From: Armatimonadota bacterium
GTDB lineage: Bacteria; Sysuimicrobiota; Sysuimicrobiia; Sysuimicrobiales; Humicultoraceae
NCBI GenBank assembly: GCA_016869025.1
Contig: VGFA01000002.1
Coordinates: 124,001-188,000, forward strand
Direction: 5' to 3'
DNA length: 64,000 nt
The notes below the pieces were generated by a model. The model saw only the letters and a program-made list of their open reading frames with translations, did not search any database and was not told the origin of the DNA. Made by a program: the position numbers and the translations under genes. This document shows positions 7,648-15,550 of the stretch, one piece after another. Position 1 is the stretch's first letter; the number at the start of each line of letters is the position of its first letter.

Positions 7648-8958
7648 TCAGGCGAGGGCAGCATGCACCAGCCGGCCGACCTCGGCAACCGCGGCTGCTC
7701 CGGCCTGGTCGTCCGCTAGATCGCGGGTGAAGGCGCAGACCAGCACCGGGCCGCGTGCCACGAACAGTATCCCGGCGTCGTTGCGAACCCCGGCGATCGA
7801 GCCGGTCTTGTGGGCGATCTCAGTACCCGGCGGCAGGTGCAGCGGCAGCCGGTCGCGTACCTGCTGGCGTCCCATGAAGTGCAGGGCCCGCTCCTTGACG
7901 CCGGCGGAGAGCGGCCCGTCGGACACCAGCATCTCGAGCAGCCGGACCATCTCGCGGGGCGTGGTGAGGTCGTTGTCGAAGTCGGAATAGGCGCGGCCGA
8001 CAAACGACCGCTCGCGCGACTTTAGGATCTGCTCCACCTCGAGACGCGCCTCCGGCGTGAAGGGGCCTGCCGGGCGCCCTGCCAGCTCAAAGAGCAGCTC
8101 GCGGCAGCTCATGGGCACGCGCGTCACCGAGAATCCCCACGACGCCAGCCGCTGATTGATGGCCTCCTTGCCTACCAGATCTACCAGGATATCGGTGGCG
8201 GTGTTGTCGCTGATGATGACCATCAGCATCGCCAGGTCCGCAACGCTGAGCGCCGGGGAAGAAGTCAGTTCCTTCAGGACACCGGAGCCCGGGGATTTCA
8301 TCTCCTCGGCAACGGTCACCGTATCGTCGAGGCGGAGGCGTCCCTCCTCTGCCTGCAGCAGCAGCTCGATCAGCACCGGGATCTTGAACACGCTGGCCGT
8401 TGGGAAGGGCCGGTCGGGCTCGAGGAAGATCTCCTGGCCGTCGCAGACCGTCTTGACGCCTACGCCGAGCACCCCGTCCAGCCGGCCCGAGAGGCGGGCG
8501 AGCTCCGAGCGCAGGCCTGCTGCAGCGTCCGGGGCACAGGGCAGAAATCCCTGCGGCGTAAGGCCGTCGAGAGCGCGATTGGCCAGGGCATCGGCCGCGG
8601 TGTTCCGGCCGCGGGGGATGTGCGTGACGTGCCACTTTCGGAAGCCGGCAAGCGCGCTGAGCGCAGCCCTGTGCAGGGGCGCCAGATTGGCACTCCTCAC
8701 CTTGTAGGTGCCGGCGACCTGCCGGACCAGCAGGTCGCTGTCCGCCAATATCTCGACCTCGTCCGCCCCTCGCGCGCGGGCTTCCTGGAGAGCACGGAGC
8801 AGCGCTTCGTATTCTGCCACGTTGTTCGTGGCCTTCCCCAGGGCCTCGGCAACCTCGGCAACCACCCGGCCCCGGCTGTCCTGCACCACTATACCGATGG
8901 CCGAGGGACCGGGATTACCTCGCGAGGCGCCATCAATGAACAGCCGGAGCTTCTTCAT
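7648..8958 (-). CDS. RNase HI fused to serine beta-lactamase-fold domain
   Basis: One uninterrupted 436-codon frame. Residues 1-134 are an RNase HI domain with the full acidic set: Asp9 (FIDGASRGNPG), Glu49 (NNVAEYEALL), Asp73 (LADSD) and Asp123 (AADALAN). Such domains cut the RNA strand of RNA-DNA hybrids. Residues 149-436 are a class A beta-lactamase-like serine hydrolase with S189-V-F-K192, S250-D-N252 and K384-T-G386. There is no obvious ExxLN omega-loop Glu before TTPREM, so efficient beta-lactam hydrolysis is doubtful. No signal peptide precedes the second domain, so it should stay in the cytoplasm. The start overlaps the zinc-ribbon gene by 4 bp. Actinobacteria have an RNase H fused to a CobC-type phosphatase in a similar context; a beta-lactamase-fold partner is not one I recognise as standard. 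Confidence 0.9.
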   Translation of the reverse strand: MKKLRLFIDGASRGNPGPSAIGIVVQDSRGRVVAEVAEALGKATNNVAEYEALLRALQEARARGADEVEILADSDLLVRQVAGTYKVRSANLAPLHRAALSALAGFRKWHVTHIPRGRNTAADALANRALDGLTPQGFLPCAPDAAAGLRSELARLSGRLDGVLGVGVKTVCDGQEIFLEPDRPFPTASVFKIPVLIELLLQAEEGRLRLDDTVTVAEEMKSPGSGVLKELTSSPALSVADLAMLMVIISDNTATDILVDLVGKEAINQRLASWGFSVTRVPMSCRELLFELAGRPAGPFTPEARLEVEQILKSRERSFVGRAYSDFDNDLTTPREMVRLLEMLVSDGPLSAGVKERALHFMGRQQVRDRLPLHLPPGTEIAHKTGSIAGVRNDAGILFVARGPVLVCAFTRDLADDQAGAAAVAEVGRLVHAALA

Positions 8959-9659
8959 GTCCGAACCACGAGCAGCCGTCCACAGCCGTCGCAGGCCGCG
9001 AGGGCATCGGGATCCCCGGCGATCCGCTGCAGCCGCCCCTCCGGAATAGCAACGTGGCAGCCGTCACAGATCCCGCGGGTGACCGCCACTACTGCCAGGC
9101 CCGCCTTGTGCTCCCTCAACCGCTCGTATCTCCTCAGTAGGAATTCGTCAATCTGAGCCGCGAGCGCCGACCGCCTGGCCACGAGATCCGCAATCTCGCC
9201 GTCGGCCGCTGCCGTCGCCGCGATGAAAGCGGCCTCTTGCTGGGCCAGCGCGGCCTGATTTGCCACCAGGGTGGCCTCGGCCCTGCGCGCCGCGGGCTCG
9301 GCCTGCTCGACCTGCTCCATTACCGACAGCGTCTCGTCCTCGATGCCGGCCTTCAGACGGTCCAGCGCGCCTATCTCTTCCTGAATCGCGGCCAGCTCCT
9401 TCGGATTGCCAATGCGACCGCTGTAGAGTTCGGCGTCGAACTTGCCGCGCTTCGCCAGCAGGGACCGCAGTTCGAGGTCCAGTGCGCGCAGCCGTGCATG
9501 GCAGGCGGCCAGCCGGCTCTCCAGGTCAACCAGTTCCTGGGCCGCCGCGGCAACCGTTGCCCGCTGCGCGGTGCCGTCATCAAGGCCTGCCCTAAGGGCA
9601 GTGGTTCGGACGATGGCCGTATCGAGCTGTTGGAGGTCATAGAGCTGGTATACGGCCAC
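8955..9659 (-). CDS. C4-type zinc-ribbon coiled-coil protein
   Basis: The protein is 234 residues. Residues 10-185 are Ala/Glu/Arg-rich and almost entirely helical, forming a long coiled-coil hairpin. GNPKELAAIQEEIGALDRLK is the family hallmark of the zf-RING_7/DUF164 group. The C-terminus holds a zinc ribbon with Cys198, Cys201, Cys223 and Cys226 (CDGC...CDGC). These proteins are commonly encoded directly before RNase H genes in actinobacteria and related phyla, and a nucleic-acid role is presumed. Here the stop overlaps the start of the RNase HI fusion by 4 bp, so the pair is probably translated in a coupled way. Confidence 0.85.
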   Translation of the reverse strand: MAVYQLYDLQQLDTAIVRTTALRAGLDDGTAQRATVAAAAQELVDLESRLAACHARLRALDLELRSLLAKRGKFDAELYSGRIGNPKELAAIQEEIGALDRLKAGIEDETLSVMEQVEQAEPAARRAEATLVANQAALAQQEAAFIAATAAADGEIADLVARRSALAAQIDEFLLRRYERLREHKAGLAVVAVTRGICDGCHVAIPEGRLQRIAGDPDALAACDGCGRLLVVRT

Positions 9660-9743
9660 ACAACACCCCTGCGGAGTCTGGCGAGGAGCGCCCTATCGCG
9701 CCGTTGTCGCCGCCGCTGCCAGATGACAGCAACGGCCGTGTCG

Positions 9744-10454
9744 CTATCTCTTTCTTGCCTGCGCGGCCTTGGGACGTGCCTTCGGCTTGGATTGCTGGCC
9801 CCTCCTCTCCTTGCTGACGATCTTGACGGGCTTGGAAGGGGTCTTCACCCTGAGGGTCTTCGGCTTCTCCTCCACGGCCCTGGCTGGCGCCACCGGGAGC
9901 GCGGGCTGCGGTGCGCGGCCCGTCGCAGGAACCGGTAGTCCTGCTCGGGAAGGCGGGGCAGGGCGGGGAGGCGGGGCCGGCCTGGCTGGGACCGGCGGCC
10001 GCGGCTTAGCCAGGAGCAGGGACCGGGGGACGCCGCCCAACTCGGGCGAAGCAGGCGGGACGTTGAGCCGCTTCCGCTTGGCCTCCCACCACTTCATGTA
10101 TTCGCGCCCCAGACGCTCGAAATAGTCGAAGGTGTCCGGCCAGTCTAGATCCTTGCGCATGCCCTGAATTACCGGCTCAACCTTCGCCCAGGGGATGGGG
10201 AACAACTCGAAGACCGCCTCGCGGTCCACCACGCCGGCCTCCACCAGGAACCCGACGTTGTCGCAGAATACGGCCATCCTGAGCAGGTTGTTGAAGCGGA
10301 TGCTGCCCGGTGGGCACTCAATGATGAACTGATCGAAGTCCCTGAAGTCGAACTGGAACACCACGTACTGCATGGCCTCGAGGTTCTGCGGGGTGTCGGC
10401 CATCTGCATCAGCCGCTGAATCGCTTCGAGCTGAGCGGGCGTCTGTTTCTTCAC
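9744..10454 (-). CDS. Hypothetical protein with Pro-rich linker and basic tail
   Basis: The protein is 236 residues and not recognised. Residues 1-130 look globular (aromatic-rich FQFDFRDFDQF, YFERLGREYMKWWEAKRKR). Residues 137-195 are a Pro/Ala/Arg low-complexity linker, and 196-236 form a Lys/Arg-rich tail. A basic tail after a disordered linker suggests nucleic-acid or ribosome association (inference). No signal peptide or membrane helix is seen. It precedes the zinc-ribbon gene by 84 bp on the same strand and may share its transcript. Confidence 0.65.
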   Translation of the reverse strand: MKKQTPAQLEAIQRLMQMADTPQNLEAMQYVVFQFDFRDFDQFIIECPPGSIRFNNLLRMAVFCDNVGFLVEAGVVDREAVFELFPIPWAKVEPVIQGMRKDLDWPDTFDYFERLGREYMKWWEAKRKRLNVPPASPELGGVPRSLLLAKPRPPVPARPAPPPRPAPPSRAGLPVPATGRAPQPALPVAPARAVEEKPKTLRVKTPSKPVKIVSKERRGQQSKPKARPKAAQARKR

Positions 10455-10655
10455 CAGGGTTCACCTCGGCTTGGTCGGCACCGTCCGGCGGGACCCCCTT
10501 TCTGGGATCCCTTCGACCGTGCCATGGTGCTTGTTGAGGGAAATTCGCCCTGCGACCGGGTTTCCCCTGCGAACTGGGGCCCTAAGGCCCATCCGATCCA
10601 GAAAAGTGAGGGATATTTGACTTCATAGGCCGTCTGGGATGCGCATGCCAGCAGC

Positions 10656-10685
10656 TTATCCACAGGATATCCGGCATGATATACT
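10656..10685 (+). promoter_or_regulatory. Possible promoter of tRNA-Val
   Basis: A good -10 box TATACT (10680-10685) lies 9 bp before the mature tRNA. The -35 at 18 bp (TTATCC, 10656-10661) is weak. The -35 area also reads TTATCCACA, identical to a DnaA box. Confidence 0.4.
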
Positions 10686-10693
10686 GGCGCAGC

Positions 10694-10768
10694 GGGCGAG
10701 TAGCTCAGCGGAAGAGCGCCTCTCTTACACAGAGGAGGTCGGGGGTTCGAGACCCTCCTCGCCCACCA
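10694..10768 (+). tRNA. tRNA-Val (anticodon TAC)
   Basis: Acceptor GGGCGAG pairs with CTCGCCC, the D-arm is GCTC...GAGC, and the anticodon stem-loop is CCTCT-CTTACAC-AGAGG with anticodon TAC. The T-loop is TTCGAGA. The discriminator base A and CCA (10766-10768) are encoded. Confidence 0.96.
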
Positions 10769-10913
10769 CGATCGTCGCCTGATCCCTGCAGGCCCCTGCA
10801 ACATGCCCCGCGAATCCAGACACAGACCGACCGCTGCGGCCCTGGCGGCGCGCGATTCAGCCCGCAGATGCGCTGGTTGGAGGGCTCCCATTGCCGCAGA
10901 TACGAGGTGTCCG

Positions 10914-12347
10914 ATGAAGCGCTGGAAGGTCGTTGTCGGCATCGTTCTGGTGATCTCAGTCCTGGTGGGCTACTCCATGTGGTCACGATCAGGCGGACCG
11001 GCCCAGGTGGAGGTGGCCAGGGTCATCCGAGGCCCCATGACCGCGTCGTTCACTGCCGACGGCGTCGTCAAGGGAAAGACCGTGAACATTGCGCCCAAGA
11101 TCGCGGCCCGGGTCGAGGCGATTCCTGTCAGGGAGGGCCAGCCGGTCAAGTCCGGGGGGATACTCCTGGAGCTCGACGACCGTGACCTGCGCGCCGGTCT
11201 CAGCGAAGCCGCATCCGCGCTGCGCGCCGCGCGAACAGGAGTGAAGCAGGCAGAAGCCGCGGTGGCGCTCACCCGACAGCAGATCGAGGCCCGGGAGGCG
11301 CAGGCAGAGGCCCTGCTGAGAGCGGCTCAGGCTCAGCTCCAGCAGGTGCTCTCCGGGGCCCGGCCCCAGGAGGTGGCCCAGGCCCAACAGCAGGTGGAGC
11401 AGGCGCGGGCAAACCTCACGGCCGCGGAAGGGGCACTCAGGCGCGCCCGCGATCTGCACGCCCGGGGAGCGATCTCCCGGGCGGATCTCGACGAGGCGGA
11501 GGCGCGCCATGAGGTGGCGCGTGCGCAGTTCCGCGCGGCCGGTGAGGCGCTTGACATGATCAAGGCAGGAGCGCGGCTCGAGGAGCAGGCCGCGGCCAGA
11601 GCCCAGGTGGAGGCGGCCAGGGCAGGGGCTGAAGCGGCAAGAAGCGCCCGCGGCGAGGTTCTCCTGCGGGAGGCCGATGCCGAGATGGCCCGTGCCAGGG
11701 TGGCGCAGGCAGAAGCCGCGGTGGAAGCCGCCACCGCCCTGCTGGCCTCGGCCACCCTGCGGGCACCGTTTGGCGGCGTTGTCAGCCGCGTTGCCGTGGA
11801 GGTCGGGGAACTGGTCTCACCGGGCCTTCCGGTCGTTACGCTGTTCGATCCGGCCGATCTTTGGGTCACGTCAGACGTGGCCGACGAAGACGCTGCCAAG
11901 GCCCAGAGATCCAAGGAAGTCACGATCACGGCACCGGCCTATCCGGGCCGCCGGTTCCGCGGGCGCATCGAGGAGCTCGCCCCGCAGGCGGAGCTGAAGC
12001 AGGATGCGGCACTGCGCACTCGGATCGTGAGGATCAAGGTCAAGCTCCTGGAGGGCTCGGACGTGCTCAGGCCCGGGCTGGAGGTGGACGTGGAAGGAGA
12101 GGGCACGATCGCGACCGCGGCGCTCTCGGTGCCCGCCGATGCGCTGCTCTTTCGCGAGAACCGCAACATGGTCTTCCTGGTGGAAGACGGCACCGCGCGC
12201 CTGCGCGAGGTCAAGATAGGGTACACGACCCACGACGCCGCGGAGATACTGGAGGGGTTGAAAGAAGGAGATCACGTCGTCGTCAAGGGCAAGGACGGCC
12301 TGCAAGATGGCCGGCGCGTTCGGGTCACGCGGAGCGGGGGCTCCTGA
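10914..12347 (+). CDS. Periplasmic adaptor / membrane fusion protein (HlyD/MacA-like)
   Basis: The protein is 477 residues from ATG 10914, chosen over an in-frame ATG at 10803 because the sequence then starts with a clean signal anchor (MKRWKVVVGIVLVISVLVGY). A biotinyl-lipoyl half-motif follows (VEAIPVREGQPVKSGGILLELDD), then a long Ala/Gln/Glu/Arg coiled-coil hairpin (about 95-280), the second lipoyl half (LRAPFGGVVSRVAVEVGELV) and beta-barrel domains. It should link an inner-membrane permease to outer layers. ATPase and permease genes follow 1 bp apart each, so the three form one transporter operon for drug, lipid or peptide export. The cargo is unknown. Confidence 0.88.
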   Translation: MKRWKVVVGIVLVISVLVGYSMWSRSGGPAQVEVARVIRGPMTASFTADGVVKGKTVNIAPKIAARVEAIPVREGQPVKSGGILLELDDRDLRAGLSEAASALRAARTGVKQAEAAVALTRQQIEAREAQAEALLRAAQAQLQQVLSGARPQEVAQAQQQVEQARANLTAAEGALRRARDLHARGAISRADLDEAEARHEVARAQFRAAGEALDMIKAGARLEEQAAARAQVEAARAGAEAARSARGEVLLREADAEMARARVAQAEAAVEAATALLASATLRAPFGGVVSRVAVEVGELVSPGLPVVTLFDPADLWVTSDVADEDAAKAQRSKEVTITAPAYPGRRFRGRIEELAPQAELKQDAALRTRIVRIKVKLLEGSDVLRPGLEVDVEGEGTIATAALSVPADALLFRENRNMVFLVEDGTARLREVKIGYTTHDAAEILEGLKEGDHVVVKGKDGLQDGRRVRVTRSGGS

Positions 12348-12348
12348 C

Positions 12349-13095
12349 ATGCCGCTGGGTAACACGCCGCTGGGTAACGTGGCGCAGGGTGACGCGCTCC
12401 TGGTCAGGCTGGAACGGGTCTCCAAAGTCTACCGGATGGGCGAGGTCGAGGTCCACGCCCTCCGCGAGGTTGACCTTGATGTCCACCAGGGAGAGCTTGT
12501 GGTCATACTGGGCCCGAGCGGATCAGGCAAGACGACCGTCCTGAATCTCGTGGGAGGCATTGACGTCCCCACCTCCGGCCGCGTCCTGGTTGGGGGCACG
12601 GATATCACGCGGTTCGGCGACTCCGAGCTCACGGCGTACAGGAGGGACCGCATCGGCTTCGTGTTCCAGTTCTTCAACCTCATCCCCACGCTCACCGCAC
12701 GAGAGAACGTGGAACTCGCCGCCGAGCTCGTCCGCAATCCCAGGGACACCGATGAGGTCCTCGACGCCGTAGGCCTGGGCGAGCGTGCAGCCCACTTCCC
12801 CGGGGAGCTGAGCGGCGGAGAGCAGCAGAGGGTCGCGATTGCCAGGGCCCTCGTGAAGAACCCCCCGATTCTTCTCTGCGACGAGCCCACCGGAGAACTC
12901 GACCACGAGACAGGCCGCAGGATCCTCCAGGTGATCGGCGAGATAAACCGCTCCGAGGGCCGCACCGTGCTGCTGGTCACGCACAACTCGGCGATCGCGT
13001 CAATGGCCGATCAGGTGATCCGCCTGCGCAGCGGCGCCGTGGACTCGCGACAGGAGAACCCTGCGCCGATGGATCCAATGGAACTGAAGTGGTGA
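12349..13095 (+). CDS. ABC transporter ATPase (MacB/LolD type)
   Basis: The protein is 248 residues from ATG 12349, one base after the adaptor stop; an in-frame ATG at 12307 inside the adaptor gene is less likely. Walker A GPSGSGKTT is at residues 55-63, followed by FVFQFFNLIPTLTARENVEL (Q-loop region), signature LSGGEQQRV, Walker B LLCDEPTGELD and the switch VTHN. These are typical of mechanotransmitting MacB/LolD/FtsE-like ATPases paired with FtsX-type permeases. The first 14 residues carry a short repeat (PLGNTPLGN) not usual in the family and probably dispensable. It acts on the cytoplasmic face with the permease encoded 1 bp downstream. Confidence 0.9.
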   Translation: MPLGNTPLGNVAQGDALLVRLERVSKVYRMGEVEVHALREVDLDVHQGELVVILGPSGSGKTTVLNLVGGIDVPTSGRVLVGGTDITRFGDSELTAYRRDRIGFVFQFFNLIPTLTARENVELAAELVRNPRDTDEVLDAVGLGERAAHFPGELSGGEQQRVAIARALVKNPPILLCDEPTGELDHETGRRILQVIGEINRSEGRTVLLVTHNSAIASMADQVIRLRSGAVDSRQENPAPMDPMELKW

Positions 13096-13096
13096 G

Positions 13097-15508
13097 ATGT
13101 CGCTGCTCGCGCTGAAGCTGGTCAGAGACCTTTGGCAGTCGCGCTGGCAGTACCTTGCCGTGGGCTTCACGGTGATGCTGGGCGTCACCTTCTACGGCGC
13201 CGCGTACATGTCGTACGGGAACCTGGACGCTTCGTACCGGTATTCCTACGATCGTCTGCAGTTCGAGGATTTCGGGATATCGTTTCACGCCGCACCGGAG
13301 CGGGTCACGGACCGGGTGCGGCGGATCCCTGGCGTCAAGGCGGTCGAGGGACGGCTCGTCGAGGACGTCGTGATCAAGATCCCCGGGCGGTCCACGAAGA
13401 AGCTGATAGGAAGGCTCATCTCCGTCCCGGCCGATCGCCGGCCGTCCGTCAACAACCTGTTCATCGCCCGGGGACGGTATCTCTCCACCCGGACCGCGCG
13501 CGAGATAGTACTGGAGAGCAGCTTCGCGAAGCACCACAAGCTCCGCCCCGGAGACACTATTGAGATCGAGCGCGCAGGGGCCCGGGTGAGGTTCCTGATC
13601 GCCGGGATAGCCATGAGCCCGGAGTACCTGTATGTCGTCCGCAGCAAGCAGGACCTCATGCCCTTCCCCGAGTCCTTCGGGGTGATGTTCGTGTCCGGCG
13701 ATGTCCTCGGGCCGCTCGTGGGCAAGCCGGGGCTGGTGAATCACATCGTGGCCACCATTGCTGATCCTCAGCGCGGGCCTGCGATCATGCGGGAAGCGAA
13801 GAGGCTGCTCGACGTCTACGGGGCCGAGGAACCGGTGCCCCGAGAAGACCAGCCCAGCCACCAGCTCCTTGAACAGGACCTGCAGGGGTTCCAGGCCTAC
13901 TCCGTCCTGTTCCCGTCCCTCTTCCTCAGCGTCGCCGGTCTCACGGTCTACACGCTGCTGACGCGCATGGTCCACATGCAGCGACCCGTTATAGGGATGC
14001 TGATGGCGATAGGCTTCTCGCGGCAGAGGGTCGTCCTGCACTACCTGTCTGCCTCGCTGCTCATCGGCGCGCTGGGAAGCCTGCTGGGCAGCGCATTGGG
14101 GTTCTGGCTCTCAGGGTGGGCCACCCGCGGTTACGCCTCGTTCCTGTCCCTCCCCTACGTCCTGCTCGTGCCCCGCTGGGGTGCGCTGCTCTTCGGGTTC
14201 CTCATAGGAACCGGGGTCTGCCTGGCGGCCGGCGTCCTGCCCGCCCGCGCGGCCGCGCGGATCAGTCCGGCCGAGGCCCTCCGAGCCGCGGTGCCCGCCA
14301 CAGGACGCGTCGTCCCGCTCGACAGGGTAATACCGGGGCTGGGGACGATGGCACTGGCCTGGCGCATCCCGCTGCGCAACGTCTTCCGCCACCCACGGCG
14401 GACCGTATCCACGGTCTTTGGCGTCGCGGCGGGGATATCGCTGATCATGGTCTCCCAGGGGTTGCTGGATTCATCTGAAGAGGCAATGAACCGCTGGATC
14501 CACGACACCCTCTACGACGACATCCGGGTCGAGTTCGCGCTCTACCAGGACCGGGGTGTGGTCAACACCGTGCGGAGCTGGCCTGGGGTCATCTGGGCCG
14601 AGGGCGCGCTCGAGATGCCCGTGGAGTTCAGGAAGGGAGACCGCACCTACTCCGCGCTGCTCGTGGGCCTCGAAAACGGAAGCCGGCTCTACCGTCTGCG
14701 ATCTGAGAGCGGGGAGAAGATGCTCCCGGACGATGCCGGTTTCTTGTTTGGCCAGGTGCTCCGGTCGAAACTGGGGGTCGAGCAGGGTGATACGATTCTC
14801 GTCTCTCTGCCGCGCACGCGCGCGGAGCAGGAGCCGGTGCAGCGCACGGCAAGGGTGGCCGGGTTCGTGTGGGAGTCGATCGGGACGGTGGCCTACCTGC
14901 CCCTGGACCGAACAAGGCAGCTGTTCCGGGAAGACCTTTCGCTCCCGCCCGGCGCCATCACGGGCGTGCGCGTGAAGGTTGATCCGCTCTACCTAGCGGA
15001 GGTGAAAGAACGCCTGCTGAACCTGCCCGGCGCCGCCGCAGTGAACGTCCTCGCCGACCTGCGCAAGATGCTGGACAGCATGATGGCCCTGGCGCGAAAC
15101 ATCTTCGCGATCATGCTCCTGTTCGGAATGGCCCTGGCCTTCTCGATGGTCTTCAACATGATAACCATCAACGTGTTGGAACGGAGCAGCGAGGTGGCCA
15201 CGATGCGCACGCTGGGCATCGGCCGCTGGAAGATCCTGGGGATGATTACGCTGGAGAACATGCTCACGGCGGCGATGGGGGTGTGCCTGGGACTGCCCGG
15301 TGGCAGGATGCTTGTGGACGCCTTCATCAAAGCGGGGTCAACAGAGAAGCAGATGGAGCTCTTTTCGTTCCAGGCGGTGGTGTTTCCCCGGACCTACGTG
15401 ATGGCCGCGGTTGCGATTGTCATCGTGGTGCTGATAAGCCAGTTGCCGGCCATCTCATACGTCAACCGGCTCAATCTGGCCCGTGCCACGAAGGAACGCG
15501 TGACGTAG
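13097..15508 (+). CDS. FtsX-like ABC permease, two FtsX modules
   Basis: The protein is 803 residues. One N-terminal membrane helix (about 16-38) is followed by an extracytoplasmic MacB-PCD-like domain with loops such as RGRYLSTRTAREIVLESSFAK. A first three-helix FtsX module sits near 275-395, then a linker helix and a second extracytoplasmic domain, and a second FtsX module near 670-800 containing the ERSSEVATMRTLGIGRWKILG coupling motif. This 10-helix layout is that of type VII ABC permeases acting without a translocation pore. It pairs with the ATPase and adaptor upstream to move substrate from the outer leaflet or periplasm. The specific substrate cannot be told. Confidence 0.88.
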   Translation: MSLLALKLVRDLWQSRWQYLAVGFTVMLGVTFYGAAYMSYGNLDASYRYSYDRLQFEDFGISFHAAPERVTDRVRRIPGVKAVEGRLVEDVVIKIPGRSTKKLIGRLISVPADRRPSVNNLFIARGRYLSTRTAREIVLESSFAKHHKLRPGDTIEIERAGARVRFLIAGIAMSPEYLYVVRSKQDLMPFPESFGVMFVSGDVLGPLVGKPGLVNHIVATIADPQRGPAIMREAKRLLDVYGAEEPVPREDQPSHQLLEQDLQGFQAYSVLFPSLFLSVAGLTVYTLLTRMVHMQRPVIGMLMAIGFSRQRVVLHYLSASLLIGALGSLLGSALGFWLSGWATRGYASFLSLPYVLLVPRWGALLFGFLIGTGVCLAAGVLPARAAARISPAEALRAAVPATGRVVPLDRVIPGLGTMALAWRIPLRNVFRHPRRTVSTVFGVAAGISLIMVSQGLLDSSEEAMNRWIHDTLYDDIRVEFALYQDRGVVNTVRSWPGVIWAEGALEMPVEFRKGDRTYSALLVGLENGSRLYRLRSESGEKMLPDDAGFLFGQVLRSKLGVEQGDTILVSLPRTRAEQEPVQRTARVAGFVWESIGTVAYLPLDRTRQLFREDLSLPPGAITGVRVKVDPLYLAEVKERLLNLPGAAAVNVLADLRKMLDSMMALARNIFAIMLLFGMALAFSMVFNMITINVLERSSEVATMRTLGIGRWKILGMITLENMLTAAMGVCLGLPGGRMLVDAFIKAGSTEKQMELFSFQAVVFPRTYVMAAVAIVIVVLISQLPAISYVNRLNLARATKERVT

Positions 15509-15550
15509 TCTCCCCGGACGCTTGATGTGGTCGCCCGGAGTGGGCCTACC

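Noticed and set aside
10656-10664. TTATCCACA, identical to a DnaA box, next to tRNA-Val; possible replication origin
   Set aside because: Only one box was seen, without AT-rich unwinding DNA or dnaA/dnaN/parAB genes; it also fits as part of the weak tRNA promoter.
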